Origin: JACDAV01 sp964626755
Lineage (GTDB): Bacteria; Chloroflexota; Limnocylindria; Limnocylindrales; CSP1-4
Direction: 5' to 3'
Length of the DNA: 64,000 bases
NCBI GenBank assembly: GCA_964626755.1
Contig: CAZVGO010000050.1
Coordinates: 186,001 to 250,000 of the forward strand
A program made the position numbers and the translations under genes. Each line of letters opens with the position of its first letter. Within the stretch, counting starts at the first letter, position 1. Below, piece by piece: positions 6,420 through 16,900 of the stretch. The notes under the pieces are model-generated. The model saw nothing but the letters and a program-made list of their open reading frames with translations, did not search any database and was not told where the DNA came from.

Positions 6420-7730
6420 ATGGCGACCGAAACGATCGCGACCCACGAGCCGGCGACGCCCGCGCGGCCGGCACGCCCCGCCTCACGCTCGGCGTTCCTC
6501 GACGGACTCCGCTGCCGGAACTGCTCGCGCCCCCAGCCGATCGGCCCGTCATTCGTCTGTCCGGCCTGCTTCGGTCCGCTCGAGGTCGTCTACGACCTGC
6601 CGGCGATCGCGTCGGCGATCGATCGGGAAACGATCGAGTCCCGTGCCCCGGGGATCTGGCGTTATCGCGAGCTGCTGCCGGTCGACGCGGCGCCGGAGCA
6701 CGGCCTCCCGGTCGGGTCGACGCCCCTCCTCCGCGCCGACCGTCTCGGGGCCGAGCTCGGGCTGAGCCACCTCTGGCTCAAGGACGACACGCGCAATCCC
6801 ACGCTCTCGTTCAAGGATCGGGTCGTGGCGGTAGCGGCCGCTCGAGCGGTCGAGTTCGGGTTCGACACGCTGGCCTGCGCCTCGACCGGCAACCTCGCCG
6901 GGGCGACGGCCGCGGCCGCCGCCGCGCTCGGGCTTCGGGCGTTCGTGTTCGTCCCGGCCGATCTCGAGCCGGCGAAGATCGAGCACGCCCTCGCCTACGG
7001 CGCGACGCTCGTGCGGATCAACGGCACGTACGACGACGTGAATCGGCTGTCGCTCGAGATCGCCGACGAGGAGGGCTGGGCGTTCGTCAACGTCAACCTC
7101 CGGCCGTATTACTCCGAGGGCTCGAAGACGCTCGCGTTCGAGATTGCGGAGCAGCTCGGCTGGCGGCTCCCGGACGTGGTGGTCGCGCCGATCGCGTCGG
7201 GCTCCCTGTTCACGAAGGTCGCGAAGGGCTTCCGCGAGCTCGCCGAGGTCGGGCTCGTCGAGCCGAAGGAGGTCCGGTTCGTCGGCGGCCAGCCGGCGGG
7301 CTGCGGGCCGGTCGCGGCCGCCTACGCCGACGGCGTCGACACGATCACCCCCGTCCGCCAGCCCGACACGATCGTCCGATCGCTCGCGATCGGGTCCCCG
7401 GCCGATGGGCTCTTCGCGCTGGACCTGGCGCGCTCGACCGGTGGCTCGATCGAGGGCGTGCCCGACGCAGCGACGGCCCAGGCGATCCGCGATCTCGGGC
7501 GGCTGGAGGGAATCCAGGCAGAGACCGCCGGCGGCGTGACGGTCTCGGCGGCCGCCGCGGCACTGCGACGCGGTGTGATCGCGCCGGAAGACGAGGTCGT
7601 CGTGCTGGTCACCGGAAACGGCGTGAAGACTCCGGACGCCCGCCGGTTCGGGCTCAAGGACGACGAGGGAGTTGGGGCACCGATCGCCGCGTCGTACGCC
7701 GCATTCGAGGCCTGGCAGGCCGCGAGCTGA
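6420..7730 (+). CDS. thrC: Threonine synthase
   Basis: A 436-residue PLP enzyme converting O-phosphohomoserine to threonine in the cytosol. The N-terminal zinc ribbon CRNCSRPQP...CPACFGPLEVVYD (Cys32, 35, 47, 50) is typical of the long form of threonine synthase. GSTPLLRADRLG begins the catalytic domain, and the Schiff-base lysine is K132 in LSFKDR. CASTGNLAGATAA binds phosphate and GGVTVSAAAAALRRG closes the fold. Translation starts at ATG 6420 behind a strong GGAGGAGG site. It is the only gene after the SAM-I riboswitch, so it is tied to methionine/SAM status. Cystathionine-type side activities cannot be excluded. Confidence 0.93.
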   Translation: MATETIATHEPATPARPARPASRSAFLDGLRCRNCSRPQPIGPSFVCPACFGPLEVVYDLPAIASAIDRETIESRAPGIWRYRELLPVDAAPEHGLPVGSTPLLRADRLGAELGLSHLWLKDDTRNPTLSFKDRVVAVAAARAVEFGFDTLACASTGNLAGATAAAAAALGLRAFVFVPADLEPAKIEHALAYGATLVRINGTYDDVNRLSLEIADEEGWAFVNVNLRPYYSEGSKTLAFEIAEQLGWRLPDVVVAPIASGSLFTKVAKGFRELAEVGLVEPKEVRFVGGQPAGCGPVAAAYADGVDTITPVRQPDTIVRSLAIGSPADGLFALDLARSTGGSIEGVPDAATAQAIRDLGRLEGIQAETAGGVTVSAAAAALRRGVIAPEDEVVVLVTGNGVKTPDARRFGLKDDEGVGAPIAASYAAFEAWQAAS

Positions 7731-7754
7731 GTCACCCTCGGGCGCGCTGCTCCA

Positions 7755-9479
7755 TCATGCGACGGGCTCACCCTGGGCTGGGGCGGTTCGGCGCTGACGG
7801 TGACGGCGACCCGGACCGGCCGAGGCTACCAGGATGCCGTTTGCGAGTTGATTCCGGGATGCCACTACGGGGTCGACGGGCGCCGGGCGGCCGAACAGGA
7901 ACCCCTGCCCGAGGCCCACGCCCAGCGATTTCAGGCTGTCCGCCTCGGCCTTCGTCTCGATCGCCTCGCCGAGCAGGTCGAAGCCGGCCGTGGTCGCGAA
8001 GTGCGCCAGCCCCGCAATGAGCGACTGGCGGATGGGATCGGCTTCGATCCCCCGTGTCAGGCTGATGTCCAGCTTCACGAGGTCCGGACGCAGCTCGAGG
8101 ATGTGGCGAAGGCTCGCGAACCCAGCCCCCGCGTCGTCGACCGCGACTCGGGCCAGCGGGCGGAGGCGATCGAGGGCCCCGCGAACGGTCGGGTAGTCGT
8201 CGATCACCGCATGCTCGGTGAGCTCGAGGACGATGGCCCGTGAGGTGCCTTCCAGGAGGGCCGCGAGCCTCTGTCCCTCGACGATGAGCGCCGGCGAGAC
8301 GTTGACCGACAGCCACGTCCCCCCGGGAAGCCGGCGGCTCGCCTCTATCGACAGCGCCAGAGCGGCCACCTCGTAGTCGAGACCCAGACCCACCCGAGCC
8401 GCTTCGGCGAACCGCAGGTCCGGTCGCGTCCCGTCGTCATACCTCGTCAGAGCCTCGTGGCCCACGACGTCGCCACTCGCCAGCCTCACGATCGGCTGAA
8501 ACACCGGGGCGAAGGCGCGGTCCGCGAGGATCCCTGCCAGGTGCTCCCGCTGAGGGGAAGCACCCAATTGGCGCTCGGCGGGAGCGAGGGCCGCGCCCAC
8601 CAGCCGGGCGGCGTCGATCGCCCCGGACAGCAGCCCCGCTCGCGCGCCTTCGCCATCCCGCCGGTCGGCCGGATCGAGACCCAGGATGACCAGCCCGAAG
8701 AGCGAACCCGCGTCGCGGAGGGGCGCGATGACGACGGCGTCAAGCTCGAATCCGCCGAGGAATCCCGAGCGTGGCCGATCCGTGAGGATCTCGATCCACG
8801 GGCCTCCGGCAGCCTTGGTTCGCAGGAATTCGTCGCTTTCGGAAAGCGCCGCGCCGGTCGGAGGCCCGGCGCTCGCTGCCTCCCGACCGGTCAGCGCCGA
8901 GGCGACGGCGAGTGGCACGATCGGGCCGTTAGGTACGAACTCGAGCACGGCCGCGAACGCGCAGCCGGAGATCCGAAGCAACAGGGTCGCGACCTGGGCC
9001 GCGATCTCCTCGGGCCGGCCGGCAGGGTCGATCTCGGCGATCCCGCTCAGGACGCGACCGCGCTCCTCCAGCTCGCGTCGGTTGGCATCGGACCAGACGG
9101 CCTTGCTCCGGAGGTGGGTCCGGACGCGAGCGACCAGCTCGCCCATGTCGACAGGTTTGGCCAGGTAGTCGTCCGCCCCCGCGTCGAGGCCGCGGACGCG
9201 GGCGTCGACATCGGCGTCGGCCGTCACCATGATGATCGGCAGCCGCTCCGTCGCCGCGCCGGCGCGCAGCGCATCGATGACGGCTGGCCCCGCCATGCGC
9301 GGCATTCGGCTGTCCAGGACAAGCAGTCCGATGGGCTGCCGGGAAATGATCTCCAGTGCCTCCACGCCATCCCGGGCGCGGAGGACCTCGTAGCCGGCGC
9401 GTCGCAGGGCCAGCGTGAACAGTCCGGCGACGCGGTCGTCGTCGTCGGCGACGAGGACGGGCTCGCGGAGAGCGCTCAC
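7755..9479 (-). CDS. Response regulator with GAF-like and EAL (c-di-GMP phosphodiesterase) domains
   Basis: 574 residues. An N-terminal receiver domain (about 1-125) has acidic residues DDDD near 12-15, the phospho-acceptor Asp in VLDSRMP, and the switch Lys in LAKPVD. A GAF-like middle domain spans about 140-300. A C-terminal EAL domain spans about 320-560. EAL motifs look intact: HEALTRYDDG, ELTEH, VDDAGAGFASL, KLDISL and GEAIET, so it is probably an active cyclic-di-GMP phosphodiesterase controlled by phosphorylation. It overlaps the hybrid kinase stop by 4 bp and is presumably its partner. No GGDEF protein is nearby. Confidence 0.9.
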   Translation of the reverse strand: MSALREPVLVADDDDRVAGLFTLALRRAGYEVLRARDGVEALEIISRQPIGLLVLDSRMPRMAGPAVIDALRAGAATERLPIIMVTADADVDARVRGLDAGADDYLAKPVDMGELVARVRTHLRSKAVWSDANRRELEERGRVLSGIAEIDPAGRPEEIAAQVATLLLRISGCAFAAVLEFVPNGPIVPLAVASALTGREAASAGPPTGAALSESDEFLRTKAAGGPWIEILTDRPRSGFLGGFELDAVVIAPLRDAGSLFGLVILGLDPADRRDGEGARAGLLSGAIDAARLVGAALAPAERQLGASPQREHLAGILADRAFAPVFQPIVRLASGDVVGHEALTRYDDGTRPDLRFAEAARVGLGLDYEVAALALSIEASRRLPGGTWLSVNVSPALIVEGQRLAALLEGTSRAIVLELTEHAVIDDYPTVRGALDRLRPLARVAVDDAGAGFASLRHILELRPDLVKLDISLTRGIEADPIRQSLIAGLAHFATTAGFDLLGEAIETKAEADSLKSLGVGLGQGFLFGRPAPVDPVVASRNQLANGILVASAGPGRRHRQRRTAPAQGEPVA

Positions 9480-12337
9480 CGGGTCACGGCAGCGCGCGTC
9501 CGAGCTCTTCGGGAGCGCCCCGTGGTCGGCTGAGACAGCGCGGCGTGAGGCCCGCCCTCCCGCCGTTCTCGCAGCGTCTTTCGAACGAGCGCGATGAGCT
9601 GCGACGGCCGGAAGGGTTTGGCGAGAAAGGGGTATTCGGACTGGCCCACTCCCTGCGTGACGACGGAATCACGCGGGTATCCGGACACGAAGATGATCGG
9701 GACGTCGTGGCCGCGCGACCGCAACTCCTGGGCCAGCGCCCGACCGCCCAGTCCGGGCATGACCACGTCGCTGATCACGAGGTCGAAGTCCCGCGAGCGG
9801 TCCATCTCCTCCAGTGCGCGCTCGGCGTCAGGTGCCTCGACGACGGTGAGTCCGTTGGACTCGAGGGTCATGCGCGTGATCTCCCGGACCATCGTCTCGT
9901 CGTCGACGAGGAGGACCCGGCCGGTCAGGCGCTGCGGGACCGGCTCCGGCGTCTCGACCGGCGCCGGCAGCGGCGCCGACCCGACTGACGGCAGGAGGAT
10001 CCGGAACCGCGTCCCTCGCCCGAGCTCGCTGTCGAACGAGATGTGGCCCCCGGACTGGGTGACGACGCCGTGGACCATCGCGAGGCCGAGGCCGGTTCCC
10101 TTGCCGACCTCCTTCGTCGTGAAGAACGGCTCGAAGATCCGCGCCTTGGTTGCGTCGTCCATCCCCTGGCCGTCGTCTGCGACGGAGAGGCAGACGTAGG
10201 GGCCGGGCGGCAGCTCGAGCGTTGCGGCCCGTGTGGGGTCGAGGCTGGTGTTACCGACGGAGATCGTCATAAGCCCTCCGTCCGGCATGGCATCTCTCGC
10301 GTTCCCGGCGAGATTGAGGAGGACCTGCTGGAGCTGGCCGGGGTCGGCCCGGACATGGCCTGTCTCCGGCTCCACGGTTGTCACGAGCTCGACGTCCTTC
10401 CCGATCACGAGCCGCAGCATCGGGGCGAGCTCGTCGACGAGCGCCGGGATGTCCAGCACCTCCGGCTGAAGGAGCTGTCGCCGGCTGAACGCGAGGAGCT
10501 GGCGGGTCAGTCCCGCCGCGTGGCGGGCCGCTCCCGCGATCTGTTCGACCCACTCCGCCTCCGGCGTTCCCGCCAGGCTCTCGGACAGGATCTGCCCATA
10601 GCCGATGATCGCCGTAAGGGAGTTGTTGAAGTCATGGGCGATCCCGCCGGCCAGACGGCCGACCGCTTCCATCTTCTGGGCCTGCCGGAACTCGTGCTCC
10701 AGTTGCCGTGTGTCGGTGACGTCCTGCGCGGTACCGATGATCCGGACCGGTCGCCCGTCCGGGTCGCTCACCACCCGCGCGCGGCAGCTGACCACTCGAT
10801 CGGTGCCGTTCTTGCGGGGCACGCGGAATTCATAGGCGTGATCCGCTCCCTGCCGGGTCGCTTCCTCGATCGTCTCCCTGACGCGTGGCCGATCTGCGTG
10901 GTGGATGATTCCGAGGAAGTCTTCGTAGTCGAGCTCCTCGTCGGGCGCGCGGTCCGCCATCCGGTAGAGATGGTCCGACCCCTGGACCCGTCCAGTCGCG
11001 AGGTCGACTTCGAAGCTGCCCACGTCGGCGAGGACTTCCGCCGCGGCGAGGAGAGCCTGGCTCCGGGCCAGGGCTTCCTCGTTGCGCTTCTGCTCGCCGA
11101 TGTCGCGGGCGATCCCGGAGACCCCGATCGTCCGGCCGGCATCGTCCTGGATCGGCGCCAGGCTGACCGAAACCCTGAGGGGATGGCCATCCCTGTGGAT
11201 CCGGTCGGTGGCGAGGTTGAGGATCCGCTCGCCAGCCGCCACGCGTGCGAGGCGGCTCTCGATATCGCCCTTGGGTTCGGGCGGGAAGGTCAGCGTGATC
11301 GACTTCCCCACGATCTCGCCGGCCGCATAACCGTAGAGCCGCTCGGCGCCCCTGTTCCAGGTCAGGACCGTTCCGTCGAGCGCGGTGCTGAGAATTGCAT
11401 CGTCGGCGCTGTCGACGATCGCCGCGAGCTGTGCCCGCTGCTGTTGAGACCGCCGCTCGCCCGTCAGGTCGGTCGCGGACACGAGCAGGACGGACCGGCC
11501 GTCGAGGGTCACCTCGTGGGCGTCGATCTGGACGTCGACCAGGGAGCCGTCCCGCGTCCGGTGCCTCTCGTTTCGATGGGACTTCATTACCACCGCCTGT
11601 GCCGGTGATTCCCTCAGGTCTGCAAGCTGCATTCGCAGGAACGTCTCGCGAGGGTGGCCGTAGCCGGTGACCGCCGCGTCGTTGACATCCAGGATTGCCC
11701 CGGAATCGCGGTCAACCAGCCAGGTCGGGATTGGGCTCGCGGCGAACAGCAATCGTGCCGTGAGATGCTCGCGTTCGCGATCGACGATCAGCCCGCGAAG
11801 GCGGCGGCTGTGCTGCCACAGGACATAGAGAAAGACCCCCAGAGCGACGACGACGCCGATTGCGCCGCTCCCGCCCGGCTGCGCCGGCTGGAGGTGCGGC
11901 AGAGTCTGCTGAGCCAATGCAACGACGACCCCGACCAGCCAGGCCGCGAGGATCAGCGCGCCGAGCGCCCGACCGTGGAGAAACGGCAGCCCGGCGGCGA
12001 CCGCGAACAGCACACCCACGGCGGCCTCGCCTTCGAGGGGCACATTGACGCCGATGATCAGGATCAGCGTCAGGAGAACCCCGCTCGTGAGGAGGACCGC
12101 AGGCACGATCCGGTGGGCGGCGAGGACCCTCGTGGCCAGGACAACCGTAGCCGTCGCGGCCACCAGCACGACCGAGACGACGATTTGCGTAGGGCGTCCA
12201 TCGATGAGGAACTGGATTGCGGTGGCCGCCGCAAACCCGCCGAGGACGAGCCACGGGCCCCGGAAGAACGAGACGAGCTGGGGTACCCCTTCGGTCACGG
12301 CCCAGGACCCGGCGACCCTGGTTGTCATCGTGCTCAC
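9476..12337 (-). CDS. Membrane hybrid histidine kinase with PAS repeats and receiver domain
   Basis: 953 residues starting with GTG. About six predicted membrane helices lie within residues 20-175, followed by three PAS/PAC domains (about 190-300, 305-415, 430-545). The dimerisation/phosphoacceptor region GGIAHDFNNSLTAIIGYGQ has the catalytic His. An HATPase domain carries N, G1 (DDGQGM) and G2 (GTGLGLAMVHG) boxes, and the C-terminal receiver has VISDVVMPGLGG and a switch Lys in LAKPFRP. This kinase type senses a membrane or small-molecule signal through PAS and passes phosphate through its own receiver. The 4-bp overlap with the REC-EAL gene suggests it controls cyclic-di-GMP breakdown. The signal is unknown. 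Confidence 0.92.
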   Translation of the reverse strand: MSTMTTRVAGSWAVTEGVPQLVSFFRGPWLVLGGFAAATAIQFLIDGRPTQIVVSVVLVAATATVVLATRVLAAHRIVPAVLLTSGVLLTLILIIGVNVPLEGEAAVGVLFAVAAGLPFLHGRALGALILAAWLVGVVVALAQQTLPHLQPAQPGGSGAIGVVVALGVFLYVLWQHSRRLRGLIVDREREHLTARLLFAASPIPTWLVDRDSGAILDVNDAAVTGYGHPRETFLRMQLADLRESPAQAVVMKSHRNERHRTRDGSLVDVQIDAHEVTLDGRSVLLVSATDLTGERRSQQQRAQLAAIVDSADDAILSTALDGTVLTWNRGAERLYGYAAGEIVGKSITLTFPPEPKGDIESRLARVAAGERILNLATDRIHRDGHPLRVSVSLAPIQDDAGRTIGVSGIARDIGEQKRNEEALARSQALLAAAEVLADVGSFEVDLATGRVQGSDHLYRMADRAPDEELDYEDFLGIIHHADRPRVRETIEEATRQGADHAYEFRVPRKNGTDRVVSCRARVVSDPDGRPVRIIGTAQDVTDTRQLEHEFRQAQKMEAVGRLAGGIAHDFNNSLTAIIGYGQILSESLAGTPEAEWVEQIAGAARHAAGLTRQLLAFSRRQLLQPEVLDIPALVDELAPMLRLVIGKDVELVTTVEPETGHVRADPGQLQQVLLNLAGNARDAMPDGGLMTISVGNTSLDPTRAATLELPPGPYVCLSVADDGQGMDDATKARIFEPFFTTKEVGKGTGLGLAMVHGVVTQSGGHISFDSELGRGTRFRILLPSVGSAPLPAPVETPEPVPQRLTGRVLLVDDETMVREITRMTLESNGLTVVEAPDAERALEEMDRSRDFDLVISDVVMPGLGGRALAQELRSRGHDVPIIFVSGYPRDSVVTQGVGQSEYPFLAKPFRPSQLIALVRKTLRERREGGPHAALSQPTTGRSRRARTRAAVTR

Positions 12338-12425
12338 GTTCGTGCACGCCTCAGGGGGCCGGAATCACCCAAGCGTCATACGGAGAATGGACTAGTCCTT
12401 TCGGCTGGTTGGCCCGCGCTTGTTC

Positions 12426-12478
12426 GCAACCGATCCGCAACCCACCCCTGGGCACCGCAACCGAACCGCTTCACAACC
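12426..12478. repeat. GCAACC direct repeats in the kinase/amt intergenic region
   Basis: GCAACC occurs at 12426, 12437 and 12457, with a variant ACAACC near 12473. The first two are 11 bp apart and the next about 20 bp on, so the copies face roughly the same side of the helix. They lie upstream of the ammonium transporter promoter (TAGGGT at 12517-12522) and could bind a nitrogen regulator. No regulator is identified. Confidence 0.35.
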
Positions 12479-12559
12479 GTTCCGCCCGGGTGACTGATCG
12501 GCCGGTGCGTGACCCGTAGGGTCGGGCCATCGGACGACTCCCCGTGCCCGGAGGAACGA

Positions 12560-13789
12560 ATGCAACCCGAGATCAACGGCGGCGACACGGCCTGGCTCCT
12601 CGTAGCGACGGCGCTCGTCATGGTCATGCTGCCCGGACTGGCGCTGTTCTACGGAGGACTCGTCCGGCGCAAGAACGTCCTCTCGACGATCATGCACAGC
12701 TTCTTCGGCCTGGCTCTCGTGAGCGTCGTCTGGGTCCTCGTCGGGTTCTCGATCGCGTTCGGGACGGACGTCAACGGCTGGGGCCTGATCGGCGGGATCG
12801 ACTTCCTCGGCTTCATGAACGTCGGCGCCGCCCCAAGCGGGACCTACGGGACCACGATCCCCTTCGTCCTCTTCGCGGGCTTTCAGCTGATGTTCGCCGC
12901 GATCACGCCGGCCCTCATCACCGGCGCGTTCGCCGAGCGGAAGCGATTCGGGGCGTTCGTCCTGTTCACGATCCTCTGGTCGGTCCTCGTCTACTCGCCC
13001 CTCGCCCACTGGGTCTGGGCGGCCGACGGGTGGCTCTTCAAGCTGGGTGCCCTCGACTTCGCCGGCGGCACGGTCGTTCACATCAGCTCCGGGGTCTCGG
13101 CGCTCGTCGTCGCGCTGGTGATCGGGCGGCGGACCGTGAACGGCGATCGTATGGAGCCCCACGACCTCCCGATGACGGTGCTCGGGGCGGGCTTGCTGTG
13201 GTTCGGCTGGTTCGGGTTCAACGCCGGGTCGGCGCTCGCCGCCAACGGCCTCGCCGCGAACGCGCTCGTTGCCACGAACACGGCCGCGGCCGCGGCGACG
13301 ATCACCTGGGTTCTCGCGAGCTATATCCACAAGCGCAAGGTCAGCGTCATCGGGGCCGCCTGCGGCGCCGTCGCGGGCCTGGTCGCGGTCACGCCGGCGA
13401 GCGGCTTCGTCACCGCGGGCGGGGCACTCGTCATCGGCCTGTTCGTCGGCGGGCTGTGCTACAGCGCGACGCTCCTCCGGGCCCGGCTCAAGGTCGACGA
13501 CGCGCTCGACGTGTTCGCGGTCCACGGGGTCGGCGGGATGTTCGGGGCGGTCGCGACCGGCGTGCTCGCCACCGGGGCCATCAACGCGTACCCGGGGCTG
13601 ATCGACGGCAATCCGGGCCAGGTCCTGGTCCAGCTCGTCGCGGTCGGGGCCACGGTCGCCTTCGCGGCAGTCTCGACGTTCTTGATCGTCAAGGTCGTCG
13701 ACTTCATCCTCGGTATCCGTGTCGCGATGAAGGACGAGGAAGTCGGCCTCGACATCGCGGTCCACGGGGAGGCTGCCTACCAGCCCTGA
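12560..13789 (+). CDS. amt: Ammonium transporter
   Basis: A 409-residue Amt/MEP/Rh protein with eleven predicted membrane helices that conducts ammonium/ammonia into the cell. Visible family marks: FYGGLVRRKN, AFAERKRFGAF, the first pore histidine in FAGGTVVHISSG and the second in VFAVHGVGGMFG. Translation starts at ATG 12560 (MQPEINGGDTAW) behind GGAGGAACGA; the longer frame from 12509 lacks homology. No glnK/PII gene accompanies it, which is unusual, but glutamate synthase follows after about 110 bp, so ammonium uptake and assimilation are neighbours. Confidence 0.95.
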   Translation: MQPEINGGDTAWLLVATALVMVMLPGLALFYGGLVRRKNVLSTIMHSFFGLALVSVVWVLVGFSIAFGTDVNGWGLIGGIDFLGFMNVGAAPSGTYGTTIPFVLFAGFQLMFAAITPALITGAFAERKRFGAFVLFTILWSVLVYSPLAHWVWAADGWLFKLGALDFAGGTVVHISSGVSALVVALVIGRRTVNGDRMEPHDLPMTVLGAGLLWFGWFGFNAGSALAANGLAANALVATNTAAAAATITWVLASYIHKRKVSVIGAACGAVAGLVAVTPASGFVTAGGALVIGLFVGGLCYSATLLRARLKVDDALDVFAVHGVGGMFGAVATGVLATGAINAYPGLIDGNPGQVLVQLVAVGATVAFAAVSTFLIVKVVDFILGIRVAMKDEEVGLDIAVHGEAAYQP

Positions 13790-13902
13790 TCCGGCGGGAC
13801 GGTTCGGACGGCCGTCCCCACCGGCTACGAAGCGTCGAGCGTCCACCGGCCTCCTCCCCGGCGGCTCGCTCGACGCCTCTCCGCTCTCCTGGAGACATCA
13901 CG

Positions 13903-16900
13903 TTGGTCCATCGATCCGCGACTCCGCTCTATGACCCTCGCTTCGAACACGATGCATGCGGCATCGGGTTCGTTGCGGACGCGGGCGGGCAGTCGCGGGA
14001 CCGGGTGCTGGGTCTGGGTCTCGCGGGACTCGCGTCGCTGGGCCACCGCGGGGCGTTCGCCGCCGACGGGGAGTCGAGCGACGGGGCCGGGATTTCCCTG
14101 CCGCTCGCACGCGACGTCGTCGAGATGCTGGCCCCAGGACTCGCCACCGCCCGACCCGCCATCGTCCAGTTGTTCCTCCCGCGCGGCCGTGTCCGCCGGG
14201 AACAGGCGCGGAAACTCGTGACGGAGGCCCTCTCGTCGGTGGGTCTCTCCGTCGAGCGCTGGCGGAAGGTGCCCCACGACCCGAGCGCGCTCGGGGCCGA
14301 GGCGCGCGCGGCGATGCCCCAGTTCGAGCAGGCGGTTGTCCTTCGACCGGCAGACTGCACCGCGGCGGCATTCGAGCGGCGGCTCGTGCTCGCTCGCCGG
14401 CGCCTCGAGACCGCGGCGCACGGCGCGGGGCTGGAGCTCGCGGTCCCCTCCGCCTCCGCGCGGACGATCGTCTACAAGGGTCTCGTCGCCGGCGGCCGGC
14501 TGGCCCAGCTCTTTCCCGATCTCGCGGCGCCGCTCGCGGTGCCCTACGCGCTGTTCCACCAGCGTTACGCGACGAACACGCATCCGGTCTGGCGACTCGC
14601 CCAGCCGTTCCGCTCGATCGCCCACAACGGCGAGATCAACACGGTTCGCGGCAACCGCGAGCAGGTCCGCGGGCGCGCCCGTGACGCAGCCGCGCGGTCG
14701 CGCGCACGCGAGCTGCTCGCCGCCGGACCGGCGCTCTCGCCGGACGGGTCCGACTCGCTCTCGCTCGACGAGTCCCTCGAGCTGCTCACGATGTCCGGAT
14801 GGGACCTGCCGACCGCGCTCCTCGCGTCGATTCCCGAAGCCCTCGCCGTCCGGCTCGTACCCCACCCGCAAGTTGCGTCTCTTCAGCGCCGAACCGCGGG
14901 CTTCCTCGCGCCGTGGGACGGCCCCGCGGCCATCGTGTTCGGCGATGGTCGGCGGGTCGGCGCGCTGACCGACCGGAACGGCCTCCGGCCAATCGCGTTC
15001 GCAGTGACCCGCGATCGGCTCGTCGCGGTCGCGTCCGAGGCGGGTGCCATCCCGATCACCGCCGCCGAGACCGTCCGTCGCGGGCGCCTCGGCCCGGGGC
15101 AGATGCTGCTCGTCGACCCCGGCCGCCACCTGGTTCTCGAGGACACCGACGCCAAGGCCTTCGTGCTCGCAGGGCTGCCGATTCACGACGAGCCTCGTCC
15201 GGCCCACGAGGACCGGGCAAACGTGCATGGGCCCGCCACCGCCGTCCCGCTCCGATACCTCGCCGGCCTCGACGCCGAGCGCGGGCGGCTCGACATCAAG
15301 ACGATGGCGCTCGAGTCCCACGAGCCACTCTGGAGCATGGGCGACGACACGCCGACGCCCGGCCGCGGACGGCTCGACCGGCGGGCGGTCGATCACCTCC
15401 GCCAGGCGTTCGCCCAGGTGACGAACCCGCCGATCGACCCGGAGCGGGAGCGAGTCGTGATGGACCTGCGGGTCGAGGTCGGGCGCCGGCCCTCCCTGCT
15501 CGGTGGGCTGCCCTCGGGTCCCCGGACGATCCGGCTCGACCGGCCGCTCGTCGCTGACCTCGCCGGCCTTCTCGACGCCTTTCCGGGCCCGATCGCCCGC
15601 CTCGACGCGACCTGGGATCCGGCGGCCGGTGCCGCCGGGCTCGGCGACGCCCTCGACCGGCTGGCAGCCGACGCGGTTCATGCCGCGACCGGCAGCGTCG
15701 AGCTCCTCGTCCTGTCCGACCGCACCTTCGACTTCGAGCGCCTCCCGATCCCGTCCGTTCTGGCCGTCGGCGCCGTCCATGCCGCCCTGACGGACGCGGG
15801 CCTGCGCGGCCGGGCCGACATCGTGATTGAAGCCGCGGACGTCCTCGACGTCCACGCCTGCGCGATGGCCATCGCCTGCGGAGCCGCCGCGATTCACCCG
15901 TGGCTCGCGATCGAGCTGGCCGGGGAGTTGGCGGGGTCCCGAGGCGCGGAGCACCTGACGCCGGAGGCTGCGATCGGGAACCTGCTGGCCGCGTTCGAGG
16001 CGGGTCTCCGCAAGACGCTCGCCCGAATGGGCATCAGTGCGATCTCGTCGTACGTCGGCGGAGCATTGTTCGATACCGTCGAGCTCGACCGATCCGTCGT
16101 TGCGCGCTGCTTCCCCGCTGCCGCCGCATGGCCGGGTCGAGTGACCCTCGCCGACCTGGCCCGGCGGCAGCTCGCCCGACTGTCGGAGGCGGAAGCGCTG
16201 CCCGAGCCCGCGCCTGGGCGCGAGGCTCGCCTGCCGGACCCGGGCTTTGCCCGATTCCGCGCCGACGGCGAGGCGCACCTTTACGCGCCGAAGATCGTCG
16301 GGGCCGTCCAGGAGCTGTCGGGCTTCGGGGTCGGCGAGCCGGCTCCGCTCAACGGCACGACGGAATCAGCGCTGGTTGCGTATCGCGAGGCACTCGCCCG
16401 GCAGTCGACCGTCGTCCGCGATGACTTCCGCGTCCGGGCTGCTCCGCCGATCCCCCTCGAGGAGGTCGAATCGGCCCGCTCGATCGCGCGGCGGTTCGTC
16501 GTCTCGGCGATGAGCGTCGGCGCATTGTCGCCGGAGGCGCATCAGGCACTGACGATCGGGATTCAGCGGGCTGGCGGCGCGGCGAACACCGGCGAAGGCG
16601 GCGAGGATCCGGCCTGGTACGCGCCCGGGCCGAACGGCGAGCGGCACGATGCGCGGATCAAGCAGGTCGCGTCTGCCCGGTTCGGCGTGACCGCCGCGTA
16701 CCTCGCGCGGGCCGATCAGCTCGAGATCAAGATCGCCCAGGGCTCGAAGCCGGGCGAGGGCGGCCAGCTCCCCGGCCGCAAGGCGACGGCATTCATCGCC
16801 GCGCTCCGGCGTGCGCAGCCGGGGCAGTCGCTGATCAGCCCGCCACCGCACCACGACATTTACTCGATCGAGGACCTCGCCCAGCTCATCGCCGACCTGC

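Noticed and set aside
7731..7754. Possible terminator between convergent thrC and the EAL gene
   Set aside because: The spacer is short and I could not find a convincing stem-loop.
12544..13902. N-terminal extension of the gltB frame upstream of 13903
   Set aside because: This part lies antiparallel in frame to amt coding sequence and reads as Arg/Gly-rich nonsense; the catalytic Cys must be near the N-terminus.
13825..16278. An 817-codon minus-strand frame
   Set aside because: Antisense to gltB, with no family resemblance; gltB on the + strand has full motifs.
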